Shown here: one piece after another, positions 1-12,655 of the stretch
Layout: each line of letters begins with the position of its first letter
Numbering within the stretch: position 1 is the first letter of the stretch
NCBI GenBank assembly: GCA_021464245.1
Contig: JADCRB010000055.1
Location: 2,510,487-2,574,486 of the forward strand
Direction: 5' to 3'
Origin: Carallia brachiata
Taxonomy: Eukaryota; Streptophyta; Magnoliopsida; Malpighiales; Rhizophoraceae
DNA: 64,000 bases
Translations under genes and position numbers: made by a program
Notes under the pieces: generated by a model
The model's input: only the letters and a program-made list of their open reading frames with translations
The model's database searches: none
Told to the model about the DNA's origin: nothing

Positions 1-1038
1 AAGAGGGATAAAAAGAAGATGAGTAGAGAGAGATATGGTGAAGATGGTGGATAGAGAGAGAAAAGGTTGTGAGAGAAAGTATAGAAAGAAAGTGAAAAAT
101 AAAATGGGAAAGCATCTTTTGCTGCTTTTCCATTCTGTTTTTTTTTGAAAAATGCTTCCAATTTTTCAACAAAAAAAACAAAAAATAAAAACGATACCAA
201 ATATATTTTCTGTTTTATTTGTAAAACATAAACAGAAAATAGAAAATAAAACCCATACCAAACGGGGCTTAAATTTTGTGTTTTTTTTTTTTTGAATTTT
301 TTTCCATTCCAAATTGACTGGCGCACTAGAGTGTGTTAATGGAATTTATAACCAATTGGAAGGATGGACAGATTTGGCTTATTAGTAGATGAAATTTAGG
401 ATTTGTTGCTAAACACTTATACTGTATTTGGATAAAATTCTTGAGAGAGAGAAAAGTGAGGGAGAGGAAAGTGGAGGAGAGAATTATTAGAGGAGATAAA
501 TGTTTTATATTCTCTCTTGTGTTTCGAAAGAGGTGAAGGGATGGAGGAAAATTATAAATTGTTTTATTTGACAAAAGGTAAAAAGTGAGAGAGAGGAATA
601 TAAAATGTATTAGAATAACAATTTTATTATTTAAATATTTTGTTTACGTAAATAATTTTTAAATTATGTGAACGATAATTGAGTCATTTAATAAATTTAG
701 TAGGAGAATCAACAACTTTCCTCCTAATTTTTAGAGGATTGGTTTTGGTGAGGTAGGGAGGATTAAGGAAATTAAAAAATTTTCTCCTTCACTTTTCAAA
801 CATTTCTCAAACATAATAATTTATTTTAATCTTCACTTTTCTCTCCCTCCCCCCTTTTCTCTCCTCCCAAACACACTGTTAATGATTCAAGTTGTTTGTT
901 AGTCATTAAAGTTGTCTGGTGATGTTTTTCTCTGCATTTTGTTTTGCAAAGACACCGTAATAATAGCAGATTTGGCCATCTTGTCAAGTATGCTTGGAGA
1001 GTTTTTGATCGATAGTTGTCTCTTCCGCTTTGCTTTAG
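1..1038. other. No gene seen; probable intron or upstream DNA of the 4CL-like gene
   Basis: AT-rich sequence with purine-rich GAGA tracts near 1-90 and 440-600 and no coding exon I can support. If the 4CL-like gene is complete, its first exon (about 370 residues in the family) lies left of the window and this is intron, because the first exon seen starts right after a pyrimidine-rich acceptor ending in AG at 1037-1038. The text around 225-270, ending in ACCAAACGGGGC, resembles the terminus of a hAT-type MITE. Confidence 0.4.
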
Positions 1039-2528
1039 GGATATGGTTTGACAGAGACCGCAGGAGGGGCAGCAAGGACAATGGAGCCTGAAGAAGCAAA
1101 CGGAATGATACCGTCGGGCGTCTAACTGAAAATGTGGAAGCCAAGATCGTTGATCCGGTGACCGGAGAGCACTTGGCTCCTGGCCAGAGAGGGGAGCTAT
1201 GGTTACGAGGGCCAACAGTCATGAAAGGTACCAATCAACTGCTTTGGCTTGTTCGCAATTATTTTCTTGTTTGCTTGCCAAGGTTCAAAGTTCCATCCTT
1301 TTGGGCTGGTTATCATGAGAACCGTACTGCATGCTGTCAATTGCCAACACAGATGTGTGCTCAACATGTGCTGAAACTGAAAATCCAACCTTGCAAAGCA
1401 TTGACCCAGCACTTCTTGATTCTCAAGCCATTTTATGCAACTCTTCTCGCGTTTCAGATTAACGATTGTTCTCTAATGTGCAGAATTGCTTCACTGCAGG
1501 TTATGTAGGAGATGAGAAGGCGACTGCTGAAACCCTGGATTCAGAAGGGTGGTTGAAGACTGGCGACCTTTGTTATTTTGATTCGGAGGGGCTCCTGTAC
1601 ATTGTTGATAGGCTAAAGGAATTGATAAAGTACAAGGCCTATCAGGTGACTGGTTAACCCTTTACCCTGGATTCTTCTGGGCATAATTATATGTTCCGCT
1701 CAAGAATGCCATGGGATTGCCTTAATAATTTTTGATAAGTTTTTAGGTGCCCCCAGCTGAGTTGGAACAGTTACTTCAGGCCAATCCTAATATTGCTGAT
1801 GCTGCTGTGATTCCGTAAGTGCCAAGCCGTTTCATCTACTATTTATGCTGAAAATAGCATGTTTACTTATAGCTTCAGTGAATGAACCACAATTCAACAA
1901 AAATATTAATCCTTCTGAAATATTGGGAAGCAGCTATCCTGATGAAGATGCAGGTCAGATTCCCATGGCATATGTGGTGAGAAAACCAGGAAGCAATATT
2001 ACCGCAGCTGAAGTTATGGATTTCATAGCAAGACAGGCATGTTTGTAGACACCTTAAACCCATAATTTTGCATTATTTGTTCAATTGCATAAACCCCAAA
2101 GTAACTTATGGATCTCCCTAGCACAATTATGCTGAAAGTTTTCCTTATGTTGCAATAGAAGATGGAAATTGGCAATTGAGGTCTTTAATCATCTGTCATA
2201 AGGGTTACACACGGAGGTCATGTGGCCCATATGGCATGATCTGGTGTATCTCCTGCACAATCTGCAGGCAAACTTATTCACAGTCAGATGCATATACTTT
2301 CCAGAAGCAAAAATTTTGTACTTTCATCATCACCCTCAAAGTGTCTGTCTGGCGGGATCAAAATTTTCATTAATTGCATTCATGGACCAAATCTTGTTGC
2401 AGGTTGCACCATACAAGAAGATAAGGCGAGTGGCTTTCATCGATTCTATTCCAAAGAATCCTTCAGGAAAAATCTTGAGACGGGAGCTGGTTAATCTTTC
2501 ACTTGTTGGTGCTTCATCAAAGTTATGA
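1039..2528 (+). CDS. 4CLL9: 4-coumarate--CoA ligase-like 9 type acyl-activating enzyme, 3' exons only, frameshifted
   Basis: C-terminal half of an AMP-forming acyl-CoA synthetase (ANL superfamily). Exons by splice sites and frame: 1039-1227, 1500-1645, 1747-1814, 1934-2036, 2403-2528. Visible motifs are [14 protein letters not shown], the hinge segment [27 protein letters not shown], and the catalytic-lysine motif [13 protein letters not shown]. The protein ends in SKL, a peroxisomal PTS1 signal, as in peroxisomal 4CL-like/OPC-8:0-CoA ligases, which activate jasmonate precursors or cinnamate-like acids (substrate not readable here). Two oddities: one base is missing near 1098-1100, so the first exon runs into a stop at 1123 unless the frame changes, and the fourth intron begins GC instead of GT (2037). 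The N-terminal AMP-binding part is outside the window. The family is certain; whether the gene works is doubtful. Confidence 0.85.
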
Positions 2529-5500
2529 TGTTTCCTCCTTTTTTAACAAAAAAGGGTTACAGTATTCCCATTTGCTTAAAACAGTGTGTGAGAGCCAGCC
2601 CTACAGAGTAATTGATGTCAAAATGAATTCAAAATTTTGCTAGACAGCTCGGAGTGATCTTTGGCAAATCATTATCCTATTCTTGTTGGATATTTATCAA
2701 ACAAAAACTAGCATAATAGGCAGTTTAAAAATTGTGTCTCCCCAAGACACTACGTCGTTATACATTTCAAAAGTTTTTCTTTTTGCAATCTAGAGTCCTA
2801 AACTTTGTCAAAAGAATATGAGGTTTATAAAAACTGAAAATTATTTTTTTTTTTAGTTTACGGCCAAACAAATTTTCATGTAGGCCAAACAAAAAAATTT
2901 CTTTCCTAAGAATAAATTGGACAATTTGTTGAATATAATCATAAGAATAAATACGGTAACTTGTGGGGCATACATCTGAGCATTTGTCCACCTATAGCTA
3001 TTAACTTTTGCCGTAGCATTAGCGTTTCGAATTTCTCGGGTTATGTTTCTATTTAAATTCTGTCCGACTGTCAATTTGAATACATATATGAGAGCCTACC
3101 CCTTTCTTGTTTCATGGTAATGTACTTGCACTCCAGCCCTCGTGTAATTGCAGTGTCTTCAAATGGACCCTTGGCCGAGCACTCACTAACACCATCTTCT
3201 TCGTAAAAACGTCTCTCGTTCTCACGTCCAAACGACGTTTGCTTTCAGGCCATCGTCAAATCCTTACATATTCTCTTTGGAGTGGTGCAGCATTGCGTGG
3301 TTGAAACGCATTAGACATCAGAATTCATGTACTAATAGTTGGCCAATCAGATTGTTTACAAAGGTGAAACTCGAATTCAACAGAAATTTGTAAGGTATAA
3401 AACCTATAGTTCGTGTACAAATTTTACAAAGATTCAGTTTTATTTCAAAAAAAAAAAAAGAAGACAGCTAAGAGAACGAAAAGAATCACTTTTAAGAGAA
3501 CAAATAACTTGAAACAGTAATTTAATAAAATTTGGCTGTCACAGGTTTAGTTACCCTTGCATCCTCCGCAATAATCGAATCCCATTGAGGAAAGCTGTCC
3601 GCCACTTGCAAGAACCGATTCCTTTTTCCACATATCACCGAGGATTTTAGTTTCTAACATTTTTTATTTACACCATTAGGATCACAAGAAACCCGCTATC
3701 AAAAAACAGCAGAAACCAAAAACCCATTCTTGTCTCCACCCTCATTTTACCCTGTTTTCTGATGATAGTGGCATCAAAGAGTAATACTAAACATTCCATA
3801 AACATTCCAAAAACGTGTCATGAAACATCCAAATATAAGTTATTATAAAAAAAATCGTTAATTTTTCTAACACCGTAAATTAAAAAAAAAACAAGATAAC
3901 GATTCTTTCCATAAATATACATTTGAGAATGTTTCATGATACGGTAATACGGTAATCAGATGTTTAGCATTACTCGGCACTAAAATATTTACCCGTAGAG
4001 TAAATGTCATCTAAATTTGCTGTCCATGAACCAAATTTTGCTACAAAATTTTGCAAGGATTACAATGTATTTTTAACAACCACAGACCACAGCCCACTTT
4101 TCTTCTCTTTTTCTCAAAAAAAGATGAGAGAAGCAACTGGCAGTCATGAACTGGATGCAGGAGATGTAATACACAAATTTGACAGGCAATTAGCAGACTA
4201 GCAGTCATTACAAAAAGCCAGATATGTAAAAGGTAAACTCCACATTCCACATTAGGGAAGAAAGAAACAACAGGAGAAAACCTGATCAATCGCGGGGATA
4301 TTGATTAATTATTCAGATGATTGGATTTTGTCTTTTACTACAGAATCTAACACAATAGTCCCAACGAAACCTTCAATAAGCTTCATCAAAATCAACAATC
4401 GCTTCTGCCACGAAAGAGCTCAGGCGTTTTATTACAAAAAGATCAAACAAGAGAACTAGAAGGGAATTACTTATTGCACAACAAATAAAAAAAAAATAGA
4501 CAGGTAAAAGCAAGTCAAAATCACACACAATGGCCAACAAAGAAGCTTATAACACGAACATCATGCGCACATGCATTCACAAAGACAAACGTGTCAACTT
4601 CCCAATGCCGCAAAAAATACTTGGGCTTCCCATACCGAGAAGCAGAATTTTCACACGTGATAGTGGCCATATCATGGTCATATGTCAACAACGGCGGGCA
4701 GAAATTTATTCGCACACTAATTTTTTTGCACAAGCTATTCAAATACTCGAGGCGAAAATTACTCATACTTGGAGGCAACTTAAAGGCATGTTGTGCCCCA
4801 CATCTTTGAACAACATCCAACCGGAAAAATGGATCGTAAATGGTCAACAATTAAACACCGCTCATCCATAAATTAAATTTTACAACATAGGGCATACCAG
4901 TTGCAAATGCATTACCTCATGAAGAAAAGGCTGGATGGAAGGGTTATGGCTGCCTAATATGACTTCCGCTTACTCTGTAGTGGCCACAAATCGGCACTGA
5001 TAAAACACAGAGAGAGAGAGAGAGATATTGTTTGGGGGGTGGGGGATAGGTGGGGAATGCAAAAGGAGAGAAGAGAAAGATTCAAAATTTGAATACAACT
5101 TACCATCTATATACCCTCTAAAGTCCAAATTGACATCATAAAACAAGTCATCTCTGGGGCCAGGTTAGTGAAATGTTGGCAAAAAAAAAGGGAAAAAAAT
5201 GTTCAAATAAATCAGACAGACGTAACCTGAATGGTTGAATAGCACTGCAAATATTGGATCAAGTACCTTGCAGGTGCAATGCTGTCCCGTTTTGACAGGG
5301 AAACACATATCCTCCCTTCACTGAGATCAATTATCTCTTGCAAACAAAAGTTTGATATTCAAAGAAATGTAGTGAGTGCCCGTTCATCAATATCATTGAA
5401 TTTTTACAAAATAATAAAAAAGAAGTCACCATTAGAAGGAAGAAATGTGAATTATTTACACTAGTTTGAACCTAAGTTGGTTCGTAGATAATTTGAACTC

Positions 5501-5837
5501 AAGCTAATTCAAGAAGAATAGAGATGTATAGCATAGAAGTAAAAGGTTTAACATCCAAGACCTTTCCTAGCATTAGGATGGATAACATAGATCCCGATAT
5601 CAGAGTGCAACAACCTGTTTCTTTTTGACAAGCAATCACCAGGGTGTCTGCCAACACCTCATCATCCTGCACTGCACCTCCATAGAGATATCAGATATGT
5701 TCTTCATTTTTCTTCGCATAATCCTAAAGAGTGCAGCACAAATTGAGAAAAGGCTACATAACAAGAAGGTAATAGAGATTTTTCCAAACTTCTCCAAGAT
5801 GAAATTCTGCCTCCCTTTCTCCGGACAGCAACCTTTT
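2529..5837. other. Intergenic; no gene supported
   Basis: Only short open frames without recognisable domains. It holds the 3' flank of the 4CL-like gene, A- and T-runs, and a GA dinucleotide tract near 5011-5027. The part next to 5838 is probably the 3' untranslated region of the convergently oriented CDKG gene, but I found no clear poly(A) signal that I would assign. Confidence 0.4.
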
Positions 5838-8689
5838 TTACCGTAGTGGAGGAGGGAACATAGGCATGAACTCTTTAGATTTGGGTAAAGGAACCTCTTG
5901 AAACCAAGCATGATTGAGGGCAGCATCCACTGTTATTCTCTGATGAAAGAAAAATATTGCTTAGTATAATACTTAGAAACATGAAAACTATGGGGCACAA
6001 ACAATATTTGCGACTAACCAAAAAGAAATAAAAATCAGTTTGCAATGGAGCATTACCTTTTCTGGGTCAAAAGTAAGAAGGCTGTTCAACAAGTCAAATC
6101 CAAATCAGAAAGAACTGGAGATCCAGTGAAAGAAGTGGCAGGAAACTTTTTACGCAGCAGATTATACCTGAAATGGGTAAGCACTCATCTATCAAATTTT
6201 GGACTGGCAGCCAACACAAAACATGTAGACGCAATATAAAAATATGAACTTACCGTTGAACACGAAAATTTGCTTTTGCTCCTGGCAGCTTGGATAGCCC
6301 AGGCCAAATCATCTCATTTGGTGTACCAAGAGTTCTGAAGATCTGCAATTATTTAGTTTAAAAAAGTCACTGAGTATTCATTGAAAATAAATGTGGATAA
6401 ACGAAATATCCAAAAATAACATGTATGAAATAATAATTACCTGGTCAAGCTGGTCAACTTCATTTTTCCCCTTGAATAACGGTTCCTTAGCCAATAACTC
6501 AGCCATTATGCAGCCCACAGACCACATGTCAACAGCTGTTGAATATTTTTTAGCCCCAAGCAAGAGTTCAGGTGCTCTGCAGTAAGAACATTTATAACCA
6601 CGTCAACTTGATAAAGCCAGTGTTAATTTGTGCTAAAAGAAAAAGAGTCATCCCAGTGCACCAAGCACCCACAATTTGTATTCTATAGATTAAAATACAT
6701 TACTGAATGGAAAAAAGAAAACTAGCATCATAGTAATTACGATATTAAAACCAACAAAATATTACTGAAAGTGCAACAGTAGCAGATGTTACACATACCA
6801 GTCATGATTTACTAATTAGTACGAAGTGAAATAATGAATACTCCTAATGACAGCAGCTAAAGGTTGCAAAATTTTTGACCAAAATAAAATCCCTCATACC
6901 TCAAACTCAAACTTCTTAAAACACATATTTTGATAATTCAAAATGGGGCAAAATGATTTTACATTCACATAACAGATTTCAGATACCTACTACCTCGTAA
7001 TTTCTGTGGGGAAGTTTTTTTTTTTTTTGTGTTTTTGAGAGAAATGAGAGATCCGCTTAGATGTAGAAAAAGGCACCAACACAAAAAAAAAAAAAAAGAA
7101 AAAAAAGAAAAAGAAGGCATATGGGTCTTGGACTCCAAACTTCATCTCAAAAACAGATAGCAGATGGATTCTACACACCATCTAAATAATTATAAGAAGT
7201 AGCTCACCTGTACCATAAAGTAACCACCAGGGATGTATATGGCTTCAATGGGCTCCCATACTGGCGTGACATGCCAAAGTCGCATAATTTCAAGTCACCC
7301 TGATTATTCACTAGAAGGTTCGATGTCTTCAAGTCCCTGTGAAGCACCCAATTATCATGAAGACATTTGACACCTTCCAGAAGTTGCAGCATCAAGCATT
7401 TAACCTCACTTGTACTAAATGGCTGCTTCATCATCTGCATCAGCCCCTTGAGGTCATGTTCCATGTACTCCATTACCACATAAACACTATTAAGGTCATC
7501 CATAACAACTTCTTTTACATTCACGATAGAAGGGTGTTGAAAAGACAAAAGAATATTAATTTCCCTCAAAGATGTCAAAGGGAAACCCCATTCCTCTAAG
7601 TTTTTGTCCCTTCCCACGTCCATCTTCACCTTCTTCAATGCCACAATTTCCCCAGTTTTCTTATCCCTTGCTCTGTAAACTTTACCATAAGTGCCTTCAT
7701 TAATTTCATTAAGTTTTTCATACTCATACACGCTTCTACAGGAGTTAAGCATATTCACACTTCTTTGGGTAGCAGCTATGGGCTCTTTGCTGTCAAAAAA
7801 TCTTCATTGGACTCTACCCTGTCGACCTCCATGACACATCATTTTCCAACTTATTTACAAAAACTTCATGCTGTCCACTGGAATCCACTTTATGATCACT
7901 TTCATAATAGTCTGAAGAATGATCTCCATCCGAGACTTCTGCCAGAAATTCCCCACTCTCAGGAGTGGACTCGCGTCTTCATGGTCATGCGGCAGAGCAT
8001 CTATTGGAGAGTGCCATCGGATGCCCATCGTGACATAGATAACTTTCGTACATCAGCAATATCTTCCTCCGTTTCTTGACATGAACCTGGTCATTATCCT
8101 GGTGCTCCTCTTGCAAGGATGGAGGAGGAGAAGTTGCTGGAGACTTAGATCCAGTGCCATCAACTGGATATTGTGCCACGGAACGCTTATCAGGTACAAA
8201 CTCCAGTCTTACAACTGGACTAGACAAGACAGCACCCGCTGCAACACCCCCATCAAAAGCAACATCTGATTCCTGATGGCAACCCCTGGCTGGAGAAGGA
8301 GGTACAGGCAGAGTAGTAGTCCTTGTTGTAACTCTGTTTTTGGAGGAAATTCTCACTTCCTTGTCCTCTTTGTCCCATATAATAGGGGAGCACTTCCTTT
8401 TCTTCTCTGGAGGCAACTGAACCCCATCTTCATGCTTGTACAATTGACCATATCTGACCCTTGATGTATTATCAAGGCCAGTTCCACCCAAAAACTCCTC
8501 ACCTCTACAACTGAACCCATTTCTGTAATTCAACTTAGGCACCGTCGATGTGGTGTTATGTCTTTTATTATCGACCACACCCCGGTTCAACTCCACAGAA
8601 CGAACATCGTTCCTATAATCATCAAAATCTCTTTTGGAGAACCTATAGAAACCCCTTCTCCTTGAAACATCGATCCTCCCTGCCGCCAT
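5838..8689 (-). pseudogene. CDKG2: Cyclin-dependent kinase G-2-like, several frameshifts
   Basis: CDK11-like plant kinase of the CDKG group (splicing, meiosis, cell cycle). The start MAAGR at 8689 opens an arginine/serine-rich N-terminal region. The kinase domain starts near 7752 ([20 protein letters not shown]) with VALKKVK, cyclin-binding helix [19 protein letters not shown] and VVTLWYRAPE. Exons: about 8689-7208, 6576-6441, 6342-6254, 6167-6057 and 5939-5838; every junction has GT/AG. Disruptions: the N-terminal linker changes frame four or five times between about 8080 and 7795 (homology to the family continues in successive frames), and one base is missing at about 6100-6106, giving a stop at 6086-6088 before the last catalytic subdomain. 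The DFG is followed by M instead of the usual L, and there is extra sequence before PLTSLREI. Full-length product looks impossible unless the sequence has errors. Confidence 0.85.
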
Positions 8690-9384
8690 GTGATTCAGAA
8701 GCACAACTCTTCTCAATCAAAATCAAACTCAATTATAACAAAGAAACAAACACCCCCACCCCCTTATCAGATACAATTTCCCCGAAAACCCTAACCCAAA
8801 GACACCCCAATATATCAACTACAAAATCTTGCTTTTTTTTTTCTCGTTTTCTTTTCTTCCCTAATTAATACTTGTTAAAAACCCAAAGATACGTGAGGAT
8901 GACAAAAAAAATTGAAAAACAAGATCGAAATCAAACTTATTAAAAGGAAAAAAAAAAAAAACCCTAGATGGATGAAAGCAGTTCCGCGTATGGTGGTCCC
9001 TCGCACAGAAGACACAGGTAATGAAAATCTTACCGGAAAGAAAGATCGGCGGAGAAAGAGATAGAGAGAAGCAGAGGCTGCGCCGAACGGCCGATCGCAA
9101 AAAATAGTTTTGCAGAGAGAGACGTGCAGAGAAGCGCAAGAAGACTTTGAACGACAAGGCGATAAGAATAAAACTGCCTGCCTCGAAATTTCTCCGCTGA
9201 CGACTAGACGCGTTGTTAGGTTTTTCCTTTTTTGTTATTGGCTGGCGAAAGAACAATTTATCAACTTTTTTTTTCTTTATTTAAGTCGGTTACGCGTTTT
9301 CAGACCTCTGACTTTTTTTTTTTTTCATAATTATTGTGTGCGGTCCTGTTTTAACTGGTGACCGGTCAAAGGTTTAGGTTGATT
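8690..9384 (-). promoter_or_regulatory. 5' untranslated region and promoter side of the CDKG gene
   Basis: Upstream of the CDKG start. A plausible donor for a 5'-UTR intron reads CCGGTAAGA on the minus strand near 9030-9037, preceded by a GA/CT-rich leader (about 9040-9190). No TATA box stands out; the region to 9384 is T-rich and otherwise featureless. Confidence 0.35.
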
Positions 9385-9775
9385 ATGGAAAGTTTTTACA
9401 CTTAACTCGGACAGATTAAAATTGGTCAAAAATCGATTAAAATTGATGAAAAATCAAACCAATTCAATCAGTTCAAACCAAATAAAAATTTCATAAATTA
9501 AATTTAATTTTAAAATTTATTTAAATTATAATTTAACTTTTAGATTTAATTAAAATTTTTAATTTATATCAAAATTTTCAATTTTTTTTAAAAATAAAAA
9601 AAAAATTAATGTTTAATTACCATATATAAATATTATTTTTTTAAATTACTTATATATATATATATATTAATAAATATCAATTCAAATACCGGTACAATCT
9701 GTTCAACCAGTTAAATTTTGACTCACTAATATTTTCAATTAGATAACTGATCTAGTTCTAATAACCTTTCTAATA
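9385..9775 (-). repeat. Degraded copy of an AACCGGT-rich dispersed repeat
   Basis: Read on the minus strand this matches the element at 41785-42300 along its whole length: a start with GAAAATATTAGTGAGTCAA, a TA microsatellite, an AT-rich middle, then a run ending in GTCCGAGTTAAG. Where the other copy has CCGG, this one mostly has TTGG, CTGA or similar, as expected from decay of methylated cytosines. Confidence 0.7.
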
Positions 9776-9840
9776 TATATATAGTGCAATGTTTTTTTTT
9801 TTTTGTAACAGATTTTTTATTTTTTTGGTAATCTTCATGA

Positions 9841-10650
9841 AAAACTGGACCTTAAGTATTGGGCTTTCCTTCGAGGCCCATATCACCGAGCAATCAGCCC
9901 ATGTATTGCTAGCAATTTAAATCCAAGCCCGTCAGCTAGACTTTTAGGCGAACCTGGGCGTCCAATCATCGAGTTTGCCTCTCCAAGTTTGAGATTTTTC
10001 TTCATACTTCAAAATTTTTTACATACAGGATCAAAAAATATTTTTTAACATACGGATGTGAAAATTAAGACGATGTGATCCCCCCAAGTCCCCCCCTTTT
10101 TTTTTTTTTTTCAAATTTTTATATTTTTGTTTTAAACCTCATGTCATAATTTAAAAAAAAAAGATAACACTAGGTAATTTTACTTAAATAATTTTAAAAT
10201 AACTATATAATCTCAATATTTAATAATTTATAAATTTTTATTTTTTAATTTAATTATCAAATAATTTATATCATTTTATAATTATTTTAAAAATAAATAT
10301 TAATTGAGGTGACAGTGACATCGGTATGAAATGTGTCTGATGTCATAACAAAACCTCCAAATAAATACGAACTTAACCCCACAAAAGCCAAATACGAAAC
10401 TCCAACCATAGGGAACAATGTTATCAAATAACTATAACTAGATACTTTATGCAATACCAGCTGAAAGAAACCGCGCATGTCCCTTCTTCAAAAAAAAAAA
10501 AACACAAAACCGGGCATGTACCAATTTGTTTGCAATCGGGGACTTTTTTCTTTTGAAATAGAAAATAAAAATAACTTGTAATTTTTTGATATTAAAATAT
10601 TAATTAAAATAATAAAAATTTGTTGTTTTTCTAAAATTCAATTATTTGTT
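9841..10650 (+). repeat. Direct repeat, copy 1
   Basis: Begins with AAAACTGGACCTTAAGTATT and shares long ordered blocks with 11645-12655, including AATCCAAGCCCGTCAG, GAACTTAACCCCACAAAAGC and TTTGCAATC. It contains no coding frame. It could be a tandem segmental duplication or two copies of an unrecognised non-autonomous element. Confidence 0.8.
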
Positions 10651-10684
10651 ACCTAAAACTGTCTGGAATTCAGTTTGAAATCTA

Positions 10685-11345
10685 ATTAGGGTCTGTTTGG
10701 GTTACCTGTTAAATGTTACTGTTGTTAATTGCTGTTACTGATTACTGATTCTTATTTACTATTACTGAATGGTGATAAAATTAATGAAGTGTTTAATTAA
10801 TTTTATACTTATTGTTATTGTTAAATAATAAAATGTTTAATTTAGACATCTAGTTTATGTAGTTATACAATATTGAAAATTTATTTTATATTTTATAATT
10901 TTATATTTTTAGAATAATATTCAATAAATAATATTGAGAATTATTTTAATTAAATTTTAATTTTTAAAAAAATATTATTTTTTACTAAATGATAAAAATT
11001 ATTATGTTTGAGATTTTTTTTATAAGTGTTAGTATTAAAGAAAATTGAAATGACAAAAATATTATTTAAAAATAATTGAAAAAATTATTAAAGTTATATA
11101 AATACTAATAAAATAAATTAACATATTTAATTCATGTGACAAATAAAAAAAATAATAGTAAAATTATATAAATATTTTTTAAAAATAATTTAGTCTGTAT
11201 AAACTATTATTAATATTAAAAATTGAAAAGTAATCCTAAAAAATAGTAAAAAGTAGTCTGAAATTAATTTTCAATCAACTGCTGTTAGGGAGTAAAATAA
11301 AAAAATAAGTAAAATCAAACAGTAGTACTAAAAAGTTTACTAAAT
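10685..11345. repeat. AT-rich sequence with a hAT/MITE-like left end
   Basis: Starts with AGGGTCTGTTTGGGTTACCTG, a type of terminus common in plant hAT-like MITEs, and carries tracts around 11280-11330 (GCTGTTAGGGAG, AAATCAAACAGTAGTAC) that could be the decayed opposite end. It separates the two direct-repeat copies. No clear target duplication was found. Confidence 0.3.
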
Positions 11346-11644
11346 ATTTATTGTTTTACTTTTTGAAAATGAAATACAAGTATACTCCTTAAAAAATTTA
11401 CCTAAATACCCCCTTAATCTAAGCCAACCTGAATAAAATCATGCAAATAGTGAAAAAATTTTAACAAGTATTTAACGTGCAGTTTAAAAGTCAATTATAT
11501 TTAGTGATGCGAAGGGCATTGGTTTAAGATTTTTTTCAAGCCCATTTGCCCATATAAAGAGCAAAGGAAAACATTGGGCTACGTGAAAGGCATTTTCTAA
11601 TAAAGGAAATGCCCATCTCAAAGCGACTGACTTCCGTTTACCAT

Positions 11645-11890
11645 AAAACTGGACCTTAAGTATTAGGCTATCATTGCAGGCCCATATCACCAATAAATCA
11701 GCCCATCTATTGCCAGCGATTTAAATCCAAGCCCGTCAGCCAGACTTTTGGGCCATGTTGAGCGTCCAATCATCGAGTTTGCCTCTCCAAATAAGATTCT
11801 TCTTCATGCTTCAAAATTTTTTACGTACCCTTTGATTGAAAAAAATTCACATACAGGATCAAAAAAAAAAAAATAAAAATAAAAAAAATA

Positions 11891-11926
<36 letters not shown>

Positions 11927-12655
11927 TACATACAGATGTCAAAGGTGAGACGGTGTGATCCCCATGTCTCCGCTGTTTTGTTGTTTTTTTTTTTTAATTT
12001 TTGTATTTTTTTTAACCTTTACGTCATAAAAAAATAATATTAAGTAATTTTACTTATATAGTTTAAAAATAACTAAAAAATCAGATTAATAATATATGAT
12101 AATTTATTTATTTATTTATTTTTTAAAATTTAATTATCAAATAATTTATATTATTTTATAATTAATTCAAAAAAAAGTATTAATTGAGGTAGCAATGACT
12201 TCGATCGCCATGCAATGTGCCCATGTCATAAAAAACTTCCAAATAAATATGAACTTAACCCCACAAAAGCCAAAGAGTCCCATTGTCATATAAAAAGTTG
12301 TTTATATAATATTTAAACTGTAATAATTAGTATATTTTATATAATCACAATAAAAAAATGTGACTAAAATAATAATGATATTTTTTTATATTAATATACT
12401 AATTATTATAATCCGTAAATCATGTAGATAACCATGAATATTTTCTGAAAGTGGAATATGAAACTCCAACTATAGGGAACGTGTTATCAAGTAACTGGAT
12501 CCTTTGCGTAACACCAGATGAAAGAAGCCACGCGCGTGCCAATTAGTTTGCAATCCGGGACTTTTTTTTTTTCAACAGAAAATAAAAATAAACTGTAATT
12601 TTTTAATATTAAAATATTAATAAAAACAATAAAAAATTATTTTTTTCTAAAACTC
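11645..12655 (+). repeat. Direct repeat, copy 2, interrupted by a hairpin element
   Basis: Second copy of the block at 9841-10650, about 1.8 kb downstream and in the same orientation. It differs by longer A and TA tracts near 11865-11926 and by about 180 extra bases (12275-12455) between blocks that are contiguous in copy 1. Confidence 0.8.
12275..12455. mobile_element. Small hairpin MITE inserted in repeat copy 2
   Basis: Extra DNA absent from repeat copy 1. It has an imperfect inverted repeat of about 40 bases: left arm about 12297-12336 with TAATAATTAGTATAT, right arm about 12385-12433 with ATACTAATTATTATA. It has no coding capacity. Its exact ends and target duplication are not certain. 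Confidence 0.6.

Noticed and set aside
826..1234. Minus-strand open frames of 111-129 aa opposite the first 4CL-like exon
   Set aside because: They are antisense shadows; the plus strand carries recognisable ligase text with splice sites.
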